A stretch of 64,000 nt of DNA. Origin: Syngnathus acus. Lineage: Eukaryota; Chordata; Actinopteri; Syngnathiformes; Syngnathidae. This document shows positions 16,401-28,600 of the stretch, piece by piece. The stretch spans positions 13,021,384 through 13,085,383 of the forward strand of contig NC_051087.1 in NCBI RefSeq assembly GCF_901709675.1, in the 5' to 3' direction. A program made the position numbers and the translations under genes. Each line of letters starts with the position of its first letter. Position 1 is the first letter of the stretch. The notes beneath the pieces are model-generated. The model was not told the origin of the DNA, made no database searches, and saw only the letters and a list, made by a program, of their open reading frames with translations.

Positions 16401-18571
16401 CCCACCTGCGATACCGCTACGATTAAGTAGAGGGCCGCGGACCACCAGTTGACAATGCTTGATTTAAATGATAATTTCAATAGGAACTTTGGGTATACAC
16501 TCATTCATTACATATTCAACTGTCATATATTTTGAGGATGCGGACCCCAAGTGGACAACAATGTTAACTGCACCTCACATAGTTAAGGATAGGAGTGTTT
16601 TGAGAGATTTTGTAGTTTTTTTGTTCTTTCAAAAGTGTGTTGTCCCTTCATGTCCCCTTACGGGCTTCCATACTTGTTAATGCTTTTGTTCGTAGGGTTA
16701 GGGCCTACCAGCCTTACCTCACCAAGACTCAACCTACTCAACGCAACAGGCCTTGTGCCCATGTCGCCACTTTTTGATGTTCATTGTTCAATCAAGATGG
16801 CTGCTCCATGGTGCTCTGTCGTTGCCTTACATCACTTTACTCCAAAGAACCAGGCCAGCTCCAAGGGTGACCTTCCCAGGCCTTCCTTTAACTGCACGCT
16901 TCGTGTGGTTATGTTTGTTCACCCACTGACTGCATTTTGGGTTTATATGGTGTTTAAACTGCCATTTTCTTCCCCTAGCCGAGAGAGTTGCCAGACAAAT
17001 GGCAGCATGACATGTTTGAGCAGCATTCTGGTGAACAGGGGGGACAAAGCTCAAGAGCAGACAGAAGAGCAGAAAATGGCACTAAACTGCTCATTTCCAA
17101 CCTGGATTTTGGAGTGTCCGACTCAGACATTCAAGTAATTTACACAGCTCTTAAACGTCACCGTGTTGGTGTCAATGTGACAATAACCCACGCTTGACTT
17201 CTCTCCCCCCAGGAGCTGTTTGAAGACTTCGGGCCGCTGAGTAAAGTAGCAATCCATTATGACCGTTCTGGCCGCAGCAAAGGAAGTGCAGATATTTGCT
17301 TTGAAAAGCCAGCAGATGCAATCAAAGCTCTGAAACACTATAATGGAGTCCCTCTTGATGGTGGGGATTTGCCTCTTAGACAGCAACCTTCTTACCATGC
17401 CAGCATATCTAAGTGTGCTCTCTTGTCATCTCACTCTTTCAGGTCGCCCCATGAAGATTGTACAGGTGACATCTGACGGCGACTCGCAAAGTAGACAGTC
17501 CACACAAAGGTGAGTAGTCTCCACCGTCATTCAATCCTCAGTTGAGATGTAGATATTGAATATTTTTTTATTCAGGTATCCTAATGAACGTTGAACAGTT
17601 GAATATTCAGAAATTACAAATATATGAGGTTTATTTTCTGCGGCATGGTGGGGCATTGGTTAGCACGTCGCCTCACACAGACGGTGGGTTCAATTCTGGT
17701 TCTGGCCTTCCTGTGTGGAGTTTGCATGTTCTCCCCGTGCCTGCGTAGGTTTATCATACTTCGGTTACTGTCGGTACAACCTGTATTTCCTCGCCTTTAA
17801 TGTCATTTTCCCAATTGATTTCCATGGCAACAAATAGAAATAGAAATACACCATAAAGTGACCCAATACGAAATTAAACAGCAGACAGACACATAACAAA
17901 GTGCATTATGTAGTAAGTAAACAGACTAGTGTTTGTTTATAGCCGACAGTATGCTAGCCTAGCATCTTTGCCTGCCTAACCTGGAGGTTCTTACCTCTAA
18001 CTTCACAAATGATTTATATAAGTGGCCAACGCAACCAGTAAAAGTCAAATGTAGATGTTAATGTAAATATGTACATGTTAATAAATTGGTTCTAGGGGCA
18101 AAAAACATTTCCTGAGCAGGTACTCAAATTACTCAGGGATTCATTGCACCCCTTGATTATTAGTGTATCTTGAGTTGTGTTTTCTTGTTTATCCTATAAG
18201 CTGATTTGTGGTCTGCCCACAGTTCTAACAGAGGCTTTGACAGGAGCCGGCTCGGTCAGTCCACGCTTGACAGGAGTGACAGGAGTGAAAGGAGTGAATG
18301 GAGTGAACGGAGGCAAGGTGGTAGCAGTGGAGGCTCAAGAGGTTGGGGACGTGGAAGTGGACGAGGGAGAGGAAGAGGAAACAGACCCCAGTTATCAGCT
18401 GAAGAGTTGGATGCTCAGTTGGATGCTTACAATGCTATGGTACGCTATGCTGCGGTTTGACGCTTGCTTTATTAACATTCATATATATATATATATATAT
18501 ACATACACTCTAAGTCTGAAAACTAAATGTTTTTGATTTCTTGTTTTTTTTTACAGGCAAACAACAATTAG
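13455..18571 (+). CDS. alyref: Aly/REF mRNA export factor (THO complex subunit 4)
   Basis: ALYREF is a nuclear TREX component that bridges the UAP56/DDX39B helicase and the NXF1 export receptor on mRNA. Six coding exons: 13455-13628, 16979-17134, 17213-17360, 17443-17509, 18223-18439 and 18557-18571, in phase, 258 aa. The start has a strong Kozak context (CACCATGG). Seen in order: N-terminal UAP56-binding motif [10 protein letters not shown]; Gly/Arg-rich region; [13 protein letters not shown] at about 94-172 with RNP2 LLISNLDF and RNP1-like KGSADICF; a Ser/Arg/Glu repeat; RGRGRGRGN; and a C-terminal UAP56-binding motif [16 protein letters not shown]. Length matches human (257). The arginine-rich linkers are shorter than in mammals, and exon 5 adds a [14 protein letters not shown] run. 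The donor of intron 3 (GTGGGG) is weak. An AATAAA is at 18895-18900. The next gene is arhgdia, as on human 17q25. Confidence 0.95.
13796..13985. repeat. probable MITE fragment in alyref intron 1
   Basis: GTGTCCGAATGT occurs twice in the same orientation (13801 and 13872) around a GCGTAGTGCGCTA motif. This is a pattern seen in a common fish MITE family. No clear opposite terminus or target duplication is visible. Confidence 0.4.
14967..16043. mobile_element. non-autonomous hAT element with an exact 8-bp target duplication
   Basis: It starts CAGTGTTTTTCAACCGGGGT and ends AAAGGTTGGGAAACACTG, hAT-type termini with subterminal GTGCCG/CGGCAC motifs at both ends. ATCTAATT flanks it on both sides (14959-14966 and 16044-16051). 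It is 1077 bp long with no recognisable transposase. It lies in intron 1 of alyref. Confidence 0.88.
17641..17756 (+). repeat. truncated tRNA-derived SINE (5' part) in alyref intron 4
   Basis: It has a tRNA-like head with TTAGCACGTCGCCTCACACA and a degenerate B box (GGTGGGTTCAATTCTGG), then the shared body TGTGTGGAGTTTGCATGTTC. The 3' half is missing. Confidence 0.75.
18271..18315 (+). repeat. nine-base coding repeat inside alyref exon 5
   Basis: Five near-identical 9-mers of the type AGGAGTGAC/AGGAGTGAA in tandem encode alternating Ser-Asp/Glu-Arg. The unit keeps the reading frame. Confidence 0.75.
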
Positions 18572-20169
18572 AAGAGCTTTGGAAAAAAAACATGAATTCT
18601 ACAATTTTGTAAAACCACGATGGATCTCATTTCATTTTTATCTACAAGCCATTTTGCCGCATGGAACTATGTGTTCCATTTTAAATGTTTAAAAAAAAAA
18701 AAAAAAAATCCATGTTTGTGTTCTATTGTTTTTGGCGATAGACCAACACTGGCGTTTCTCCCTCAATAGCTTGTGTTTTTTAATTGCAATACTGATTTAC
18801 TACTTTAATACCCTTTTTATGTTCAAACCTTTCATAATTTCTGTCACTTGGTACTGTATACTTGATATGTGAACATCCCAGGGTTTTGTACATAAATAAA
18901 CAATCAAATTGGTCTTGTTCATGGCATGTTCATTTTCTAATGCCAGGAGAAAGCAAGAAAGTCTACTTTCACCAAATTGTTATAGTAATACAACACTTCC
19001 AATACAAAGGAAGTAGATTTAACTGATCACTGAACTCAACCCCAAATCCTAAATCTTATGCCAGTTGAGGTAAAGTATAGCAACTACATTACAAATAATA
19101 TTATGAAAAAGTGGTATTTGGGCCTTATGCTTGGACTTTCCAAGGAGGTCATGATAAAAGGGAGAAATAGAACAACATTCAAAATTATTATTTTTTTTAA
19201 GTTGAAAGATGTGTTGTGGACATTACAGTATCGGTTCGATGTCTGCTTTACAGTCAGTGGATGTGGGTTTGAATCAATCTCGGAGGTATTCATTTAGATC
19301 AGGGGTAGGGAATCCTGCTCCCACGAGAGCCATATACATGGAAAACAGCCGGGATATGAGTCTTGTGGGGCCAAGATTCCCTAACCCTAGTTTGAATGAA
19401 GGCTTTTAATTGCATATTGTCATTTTCTAAATTAAAAAAAAGGGTACAACCCCCAATTCAAATGCCATTTTTTGTGGTTTAAAAAAAATGAGACCAAGAT
19501 TACTCATTTCAAAATGACAACTGACTTGATAATTATGCTATTAAATGGTCTAGGCTGGTGGTTCTTAACCTTGTTGGAGGTACCGAACCCCACCAGTTTC
19601 ATATGCGCATTCACCGAACCCCTCCTTAGCGAAAGATTCACGCACACAAAATTAAAATTCAAGACATAGATGTTTTTTTACTGGTGCATAAAATGAGCCG
19701 TGCATGATCATCACCTTGTTCAAAGAACAAAACCAACACAATGCATGAACAAATTACATACCTGCAAATCAGTGTGTTTTTGCGAGACCAGTTCAGATAT
19801 GTTATCACGATTTTACACGATAATCAGGTGTGTTCGGACCTCCGCAGTGGAGGCTCTGCCGAACCCCTGAGACCGATTCACCGAACCCCTAGTGTTCGAT
19901 CGAACCCAGGTTAAGAACCTAGAACTTCTAGGATAAGATTACAGATACCAAAATAGAATAATCAATAAACCTAATTAAATAATAAACTACATCTCGTTTG
20001 ATTTATTTGATTTATTTTGCCCATAGTAAGAAAACATGTACCTAACTTGTACCTAAACAACAAAATGTTAATGTCAAATACGGTATTGTGTTGAAAGGCG
20101 GGGTGAGGTAATTCCTATATATACAATGAATAACCCGTTCAGATATGAAGTATGTTTGACACTTTAGTC
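18572..20169. other. alyref 3' UTR and alyref-arhgdia intergenic region
   Basis: It holds the alyref 3' UTR, with an A-run at about 18691-18708 and the AATAAA at 18895-18900. It also holds a short low-copy-like segment at 19300-19390 with GGGTAGGGAATCC/ATTCCCTAACCC ends, and the hAT-like MITE at 19555-19922. No gene is seen. Confidence 0.5.
19555..19922. mobile_element. hAT-like MITE
   Basis: The left end is CTGGTGGTTCTTAACCTTGT and the right end is CCCAGGTTAAGAACCTAG, an inverted pair. Many CCGAACCCC motifs lie within both subterminal regions. About 370 bp with no coding capacity. A target duplication is not convincing, so the edges are approximate. Confidence 0.65.
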
Positions 20170-20316
20170 TCGCCGTAGCTTTGTTCCCGGAAATCCTGCG
20201 CGGGCGGGTGGCGCACCGGGCGGCGCCGTTCCGTTATTCGCCATTCTTGCACAGCAGCGCACAACGAACGCACTTACTGCAAGGCACCTGGAAGCATCTC
20301 TGCTTTTAACAAAAAG
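20170..20316 (+). promoter_or_regulatory. arhgdia: putative arhgdia promoter and first, untranslated exon
   Basis: A GC- and CpG-rich island (CCTGCGCGGGCGGGTGGCG, CGGGCGGCGCCG) with an ETS-like CCCGGAAATC and no TATA box stands out from AT-rich surroundings. A plausible 5' donor, AAAAAG/GTTTGT, is at 20316/20317. The coding exon at 22674 begins right after an acceptor (22670-22671), so a non-coding exon must lie upstream, and this is the best candidate. This is inference from composition and splice logic. Confidence 0.45.
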
Positions 20317-22671
20317 GTTTGTCTACTCTTTTTCTGTTCAAGGCGAACCTTTCTCTCGTTGGAGGTTCTTAACCCGTTATATTCCTGTCCCCTCACCCAC
20401 CTGGCAGGCTCGAACTTGCCAGTGGAGCGTCAGCCTGCTGGCTTTGGTTAGCTTGGTTGAATTGTTCAGTTCACATTAGCCATTAGCCCCTTGTCCCTGT
20501 CATCAGCCCCACCCTGTCAGAAATTGACGGCGTAAAGTAAAAAGTTATGATAATTTCTTCAAATTATTTCCCGACAACAAGATATAACTTAATTCATTTC
20601 GTACAGTTGTCGTCTTCCTGTTGTGCTCGTATTAATTGTGCCTTGGCGCGGCAAGATTCTGCTGCAAGACGTTGCGGTCTTGCTTGGTCTTTTCATGAAT
20701 GGTTCCGCCTGTCCTCAACGATGAAATGTTTTTTTTTTTTTTTAGGGAGAGGACTAGTTCAACTTTCAACTGTTTTACCCCTAATGACTGATAGACATAA
20801 GCATATCACCTCCCTAGTTACTTGCATATCAGTGTTGGTTTGGTGATACAGCATTTTTGGGGGGGGGATCAACAGAAGAAGGCCAGGCCACGCAATGCTT
20901 GTGAATTAGACAGTCGCCAGGCTCCTCTGCCATTTGACGTTTGCATGCTCCTCTGGCCACCACCATCCATCTGGATGGTGTGAACCTCGATGTTGAGCTC
21001 TTGTTCAATTCTTAAATGTCATCATCACGGATGGAGCCAAATCGTGAGGGCTTTTCTCATTGTTAGTTCATTAATGACCTAGAGTATGATAATGCATTAC
21101 TTTTTGTCCCATTCACGCCTCCGTGAATGATCCATTTCCCTAAGTCGAAGTGGCTTTTTTTTTTTTTTGCCTAAAGTTACATCATGCACACACAGGTTAA
21201 GACTATCATTTTCACAGCCTTGATTGTGATATTAATTTACCAAAAATGCTGCAGCCACAACTTTGTATGAGCCAGCATGTCACTGACTTGCGCTCTGACA
21301 TGCTTTGGAGTGCACACGTTTGGTAGTCATTGGGGTGCTTTCCCCTCGCAACATTCCTCTGATAACTGCTAGTTTGGGCAGGCCACAAGAGGTATGGGGA
21401 AGAAGTTTTCCTTACCCACATAAGAGAGCAAACCAGATTTGGGAAAATTCCCATATATGTTATGCAAGACCAGTCAAAGATTTGGACCACAGTTTCTCAT
21501 TCAAATGTGTTAGGGGAGATAAACAAGCAGATATATAAATACATCTCAGCAATGGGCGAGTACCGGGTATTGGGCCGATACAACCTTATTTGAAAGTGTA
21601 CAAGTACTGTTGCTGTGTTCATGTTTGTGGAAGTCTGGAAAAGAAAATCCATAAAGATTGGTTGAGAAAGGAGCAAGTTCTGATTTATTTCCAGCACTTG
21701 AGCATTGCCTCGGAGGGAACGTTCCCACCAACAGCATTGATGAGCTGCTACCACGCGACATATAACGGCAGTTGACAGACGTGTGTTTGTTAAGTTAAAA
21801 GCTTGCCGATCACTGAGTTTATGGCCCAAATTAGCATTCGCATTGTGCTGACATTCAGCAGGGTTGTTTCACGTTTGGAACTTGTAAACGTGCTCTGTGC
21901 TGCCATCAAGAACGCATTGCACGAGAGGACTATTGAATCAACAAACTGAGGTTTTCATTCCAAATGCAAGCGTATTCCTTTTTACAATGCTTTTTACATA
22001 CACCACCCTCTTAACATACACCAAATGCAATGCACCAGTAAAGATTTTTATGTTTTAGTAATTGGCTCAAGAGTGCACGGGAAGCCGACTCGCATGTCTT
22101 TAGCTGCCACTCCTTTCTATCCGTCTGTAAACTTACCTTCATTTATTGACAGCCATTTTCTTATGTAGCTTGAGCTGCCTGTGTCCATTCACAAAAAAGA
22201 GTCATGGCATTTGGTCAGCTGTTTCATTTGAAGGCACAAAGCTTCTGGATTTCTGTACCAAGCAAAGACGATTCTTTTGATTGCAACATTGATTAACATA
22301 TTGGCCAAAAGCATCTTAGTCAAGCTCTCATCAACATGGCATTTTGTGTAAAAGGGTAATAGACTGAGTGTGATTGTCTCTGTTGTATCATTTGTGTGCA
22401 GTCATGAAATAGGTAACTCTCCTATAGTGGTGATGTCATTTCAGAGAAGTGATTTGATGTGATGTCACGTAGCAGTCACTGTTAGGTCAGCAGCATCTGG
22501 AGAAGCTTTAAGATGGGCGCTTCTGCCATTTTTTGCGCTCAGTCACTTGGCTGCATGCATCTCTTCTTTATCATTGTGGACATCTGTTTTTCCAGGGAGC
22601 TGCAACGTCATTCCCATTTTTTTTTAGTTTTTTTTTTTTACCCTTATTGTTCTCATTTTTGTTATCACCAG
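20317..22671. other. arhgdia intron 1 (inferred)
   Basis: No recognisable gene or mobile element. It holds two T-runs (about 20730-20743 and 21152-21163) and otherwise ordinary AT-rich sequence up to the pyrimidine tract ahead of the 22670 acceptor. Confidence 0.4.
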
Positions 22672-22673
22672 AC

Positions 22674-25600
22674 ATGGCTGAGGACGATGTGACTCCGGAG
22701 CAGCTCGCAGCCATCGCCGCAGAAAATGAGGAGGCCGAGATTGTCAACTACAAGCCACCTGCCCAAAAGACTGTGCAGGAGATCCATGAGCTGGATAAAG
22801 ATGATGAGAGCTTACGTAAATACAAGGAAGCTTTACTCGGCACTGCAGTCACTGAAGCTGGTAATGCAGCTGCTCTTTCAGTTGCTTTGTTGAATGGCAT
22901 GCGCAATAATGTTCAAGCCAATAATTATTGGGCTCATATTAAGAATTATGACATCACATTGGTAAATCAGATATCTATTTAGAAAAAATAAGTTGTGTGT
23001 GAGCTATCAGTCAATCACATTAAACCTTCATTAATAGTCGTAAAGGATAGCAATGTTTCGAGTTTGGCAGGGAGGGAAATAGATGATGTCATAGAAGGAG
23101 GTGCCTACCTGAAAGTGACTGAAGTGATGAGTGAGCTGAAGTTTGACGTTGGTAAGTTTGCAAAAAAGTGCAATGTCCTTGTTTAACATAAGGGAGTAGA
23201 CTAAAGCAGCTTTTGGACATTATGTATTTAAGATTGAGAATATGAGCCATTGGAGTAATGCGTCTTTGCTGATCACAGCAACTGTGGCCTTTGCTAGACA
23301 AGCTTCAGCAAGCTCTCTATATCCAGCAACATGCACAACAAGAGTTTTTGGATGCTGCCATTCAATAATACTCTGTTTATGGCATCTCAAGTGGGAGTAT
23401 GTGAGGGCACCCCGGGGGTCATCCCTACAAAAATCATTTTAGAATAATTATAAGGTTATGGAAATCAGTCTGGAAAATGTAAGTTCATTAAATGAATTTA
23501 TGATGCTAGAGGACACTTTATGTTCATTTTTTATTTGCACAATTTTTTTTCCCAACGTAGCTCAAGACAGACCACAATACAAATTAACTTCCTAAGTTTC
23601 ATAAATCAGACCATGGTGGCACATTACACTATTTGAAGTCTTTGTTTTTTGTCCCCCCTTCATCGGTTATCTGGAAAAATATTTCACAGGGGGGCATCAC
23701 TGAATAAAGGTTGAGATCTACTGCCTTAGACAATTGGAGAAAACGGTGAGCTCTAGAATGACAAGACTGTTAGTTCAAATGTTTAACTCTGTGACATTAA
23801 CATTATTTATCCAGACGGGAGAATTATAATGAAGATGAAATACACAACCAGATTTTTACCATACAGTACAAGTCACTGATAATGACTGAGGACTGTAGTA
23901 TAATTTGTCACATGGTCATTATTATTGAAAGCTTGAATTATGTTTATACTTTCTATAGTTTACACAAATACACTTACAAATGATGATATAAACAAATGTA
24001 TCTATCACCATGTTGGTAGTGAGCAAATTCTTTCCATGCCCTTCATTTATAATGTGTATTTCATGTGGAATGTCAAATTTGCAAGCGCTCACGCCTGTTC
24101 TATTCTTGTCAGATCCCAGCGTTGCCAATGTCCAGGTGACCCAAATGGCTCTGATGTGTGAAAGCGCCCCGAATCCTCTGGTGCTGGACTTGCAAGGTAA
24201 GTCCCAAGTGGATGATTTATGGATCAGAAATGTTGTACTTTCTTGAATCTAGGACTGCGATTGATTATTTCTGTAATCAAGTAATCTGTTAAATAGGATC
24301 ATTTATTTAAAAAAATATTTCAAATTGACAGGGCAGAGAAGTGCACAAACAGGAGAATGTGTGGAAATTCTACAGCTCTTATTATCACAGAGTTACTGTA
24401 TATTTTTTAAAAACTATGTTTACATAAAAAAATAACATTGTAGTGGACCACTGCAAAAAGATTCAAATGTAAGCCATAATAATGCCCAAAAGGCCTTATT
24501 TCAGAACAATAACACAGTCTTAAAATTATAGCCAGGGGGTGGCATTATTTTGGCAAATACGAGACCAGACACAAAAATGAGACAGCTGAGTTCTATCAAA
24601 CTTTATATATTGCTCCCTTTTCCCCATTGATGTCTTCAATGTGGGTGCTCCCGAGGCACACTTGAAGTGCCATGCGGAGGGTCAGAGCTGACTAACACCG
24701 GCACTATAGCACATCAAAAACCAGAAACTCTTTTACTTCCTTAGTATTGTATCCATCAGGAGGCGATTAACCGGGTTAGTATGCACAATAGAATCTCATA
24801 ATTGACTGACCATACATGTGTGCGTACTATTTCGTTGATTTAGCGTTTTCTTGGCGTCTGCAGCCAACAGACAAGCACTTAATTGGTAACTTGACTTTGT
24901 TGAAACCACGCTGCGCAAAATTTCTAATGTGCTTGTAATTTTTCTTGTAATGTAACCCCCCCCACCCCCACCCAAGATAGCGGCATCTTCGAGCTGTTTT
25001 TGGGTTATGTGGTGTTTTTTGTTCCTTTATGGAATGGCCTTTTGGCCATGACTTTCCTCGTAGGAGAAAAATATATGCTTGGTTGTGCCTTCTCGGCAGC
25101 ACTGATTTTGATGGAAGGAATGTCTATTTGACTGTTGGTGCTTGATGGCCACGGGGCGTTGTTGTTTTTTGCGCCTGTGTTGGGCAGCATTTTTCACGGC
25201 CCTGTTTTGTTCAGCGGAAATGTCAGCATTGTTGGAAAGTCTACGTTGGTACGGCTGGATGGATGGCTGATAGAGCTGAGGCTCAGTTGAGAAGAGCATC
25301 GGTACAGATGTGTACCTAGTACTGTGAGTCGGCGCTTGGAATGGAAGTGGATGTACCAAATGGAAGAGGAGAACTGAAGCATCCTCTCTTTGTCTCCCTC
25401 TATCAATGGATGCTACTGCTGATTGTTTGCTTTTCAAATTTAGCGTGTAGCATACGTGTGTGACGTCATGCACGCACGCTGTGACCATAACGCCTCTGAT
25501 CCATCAGTGAAAGGAGACTTTGATTCGAACCTCTTTCATCTATAACCGCTTCATATGTAGGAATAGTTATGGCTGAATTATTGCTGTTTTATGTGGTGTT

Positions 25601-28600
25601 CTGTTGGATAATTTCATGTTATGTTCTGTGAAGCGGTTGTTACAGCGACATTGTAAATAAAATTATCACAATGAAAGGAAATGGCACTATCGCTACTCAG
25701 ACCTTCACTAAGGCAGCTTTTCATTGCAATTTTCGACTTCTTACACACTGGGATGGAAAAGTGTAGTTCAGAACATTCGGACATTTTTCTATCCTTTCAG
25801 AAGTAAATGAGAAAAAATATCAGATCTGAGGTGCGATTGGCATGATCATAATCCAAAATTGTACACCAAGCCATGTTTCCTGTTAAATATCACTGTCGTC
25901 CTAAATTAGTACATTTTTAGAGTCGTGCCCTGCATGCATGATTATTCCTTTGGTTTACTGTTCCTAACAATTTCTAACATGCAAAAACGACTCTAGGGTT
26001 GCTGATTAGGAACAACTATTTTATTTTACATGCTTTTATATACATATCCTCTGTGTCAGGTCGTCAAGCAATGAGCACAGAGCAACGAACAAACCTCAAG
26101 TTTCTGGTCCAGTTGGGAAAAACGCCGTCGGAAGCACTGGGATTACTCCAGCAAGTGTACGGGGATGAGACCATGTCACGCTCCCGTGTTTTTGAGTGGT
26201 GCAAGAGGTTTAAAGAGGGACGTAAGCATGTGGAGGATGACCCAAGAAGCGGAAGGCCTTCAACGAGCAGAACTGAGGCCAACGTTGAGCGCGTCAGGCA
26301 GATGGTGCGCGGCGACCGGCGTTTGACGGTTCGATTGATCGCAAATGAGCTGGGCATGAACCGGGACAACGTTTGGAAGATTATCTCTGAAGATTTGGGC
26401 ATGCGCAAAGTCTGTGCAAAGATGGTACCTAAACTGCTCAACGATGACCACAAGGATCGACGTATGCATTTCTGTCAGGACATCCTCGAGCGTCTTGAAA
26501 TCGAACCAGGTTTGCTGAGTAGAGTCATCACAGGTGATGAGTCATGGATCTTCCAGTATGACCCGGAAACCAAACGGCAGAGCCTTGACCTTCAGAGTCC
26601 AACTCTGCCAAGACCCAAAAAAGTAAAGTCCAGAGTCAAAGTGTTGTTCATTGTGTTCTTTGACGTGAAGGGCATCGTTCATTGGGAGTTTTTGCCACAA
26701 GGCCAGACGTTCGACCAGCACGTCTACAAAGAGATCCTGCGGCGTTTGTTAAGTTCAGTGCGCGAGAAGAGGCGAGAGTTGTGGCGGGACAACTCGTGGC
26801 TGCTACACCACGACAACGCGCCTGCACACAATGCCCTGAGCATCCGACAGTTCCTGGCGGAGAAAAACATTGCCGTGTTGGAGCAACCTCCCTACTCACC
26901 TGACCTGGCCCCGTGTGATTTTTTCCTCTTTCCCAAACTCAAGGCGGTCATCAGAGGGTCCTGTTTTGAAGATGTGGGCAGTATGGAGCTGGCCGTAACG
27001 ACTGCGCTTCGGAGGATCCCCGAAGAATCCTTTCAAGAGTGCTTGGAAGCCTGGCAAAGGAGACTGAGAAATTGCGTGAGACTCCAGGGGGATTATTTTG
27101 AAGGAGAATGCTTGTAGTTTGCATTTGAAATAGAACCTTTGGAACACCATTCCTGGAACCTTTCTGACACACCTCATGTATGTTTTGTATTAATAATAAA
27201 ACTGGGTAAAACAAACATTAATCTGTGATTTTTGTTATATTTTTAGATCTGTGATAATGTTGGTCACTACAATTGTGATATGTATACTTATAACTTGTTG
27301 ATACCAGTTTGATTTTGGTTCCCACCAGGAGACTTGGAATCCTTCAAGGATGAGGCCTTTGTTCTAAAGGAAGGAGTTGAATACAAAATAAAGATCAGCT
27401 TTAAGGTGAGAGCAGCTCTTCTTACAACTCAGTATGCCTATGGCCAAAATTTTGGCCAAACTGACACTCAGGTGAGTGTAACACTTCGTGATTTTACAAT
27501 ACTCAGTAACTTGTTTACTCCAAATCGGGGCCACCATGAGAAAACAGGAACGCTTGTAGATGCGACAAAAAACCTTTTACCTCAATTGTGTTCAAACGAA
27601 TTAAAGCAGGCAGCACAGTGGTCATTGGTGAGCACATCACCTCAAAGTTCAGAGGTGCAGCGTTCAATTCCAGCTCTGCCTTCCTGTGTGGAGTTTGCAT
27701 GTTCTTCCCGTGCCTGCGTGGGTTTCCTCCGGGTATTCCGGTTTCTTCCCACATTCCAAAGACATGCATTGACAGCCAATTGAGCACTCCAAATTCCCCT
27801 TGGGTGTGAATTCGAATGGTTGTCTGTCTTTGTGAAAAGCGTGTCAGCAAATGGATGGATAATTCAAGCAGTTTTTTCACAAGAAAACAGTTTCGAGGTG
27901 TCTATCACAGCTTTCGTCAAATCCCACAAAGATCAAGAATTACAGTCTCAGATGTACTTTTTAATTATTTTTGTAGTTTTTTTCTTTCACATAGTGAGTG
28001 TTCGACAGTGTATTCAAAATGTCTAATAGAAATTTAAAGACAGGGATCCCCCCCCCCCCTAAAAATGATAATAAAAAAATAATGTTAAATTGCTGTGACA
28101 AGAATCATGAACATACGCTCTTGGAACTTCTGTATGCTTATGGTACATTTATTTGGATTTGACTTGTACGAAATCAGATAAATGAGACTCATTACAAGTC
28201 AAGGCAGCCCATAAAACCCATTTCAATAAAAAGTGTGGTGCAGGTCAGTGTTGTCCTTTAGGCATGCATGCAGTCACATCCTCTATTAATATCTCGAATT
28301 GTAACAGGGTTGAACCTCAGTGAATGAAATGAATTCAAAGATGCCACCATTTGTTGTGACTGTAGTTGAGAAAACCACCCCCCCATTTGATTACTGCTGA
28401 TTCCTGTAGTAATATTGTGTTCCTTGAAAGAAATCATTAGAATTTTTTCTTGCAGTTTTCCTACTTTATTATTAATTCCTGTTTTAAGATGTTTGCATGA
28501 AGCCAATGCATTGAATGTCTTAATGATGATCACTCAATCAACTAATCTTAACTCGACTTAATGTTTTTCTTGTCTCATCAGGTCAACAAGGAAATTGTTT

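Noticed and set aside
16380-16460. Another hAT element end (GCGGCCC...GGGCCGCGGACC)
   Set aside because: Only one terminus-like motif is present, with no partner and no duplication; too little to call.
16635-17138. 167-aa ORF overlapping alyref exon 2
   Set aside because: It reads through intron 1 and covers exon 2 in the wrong frame; the real exon frame gives [10 protein letters not shown] and the RRM.
25027-25488. 153-codon ORF on the minus strand in arhgdia intron 2
   Set aside because: The composition is low complexity, with no domain, no splice context and no match to a family I know; treated as chance.
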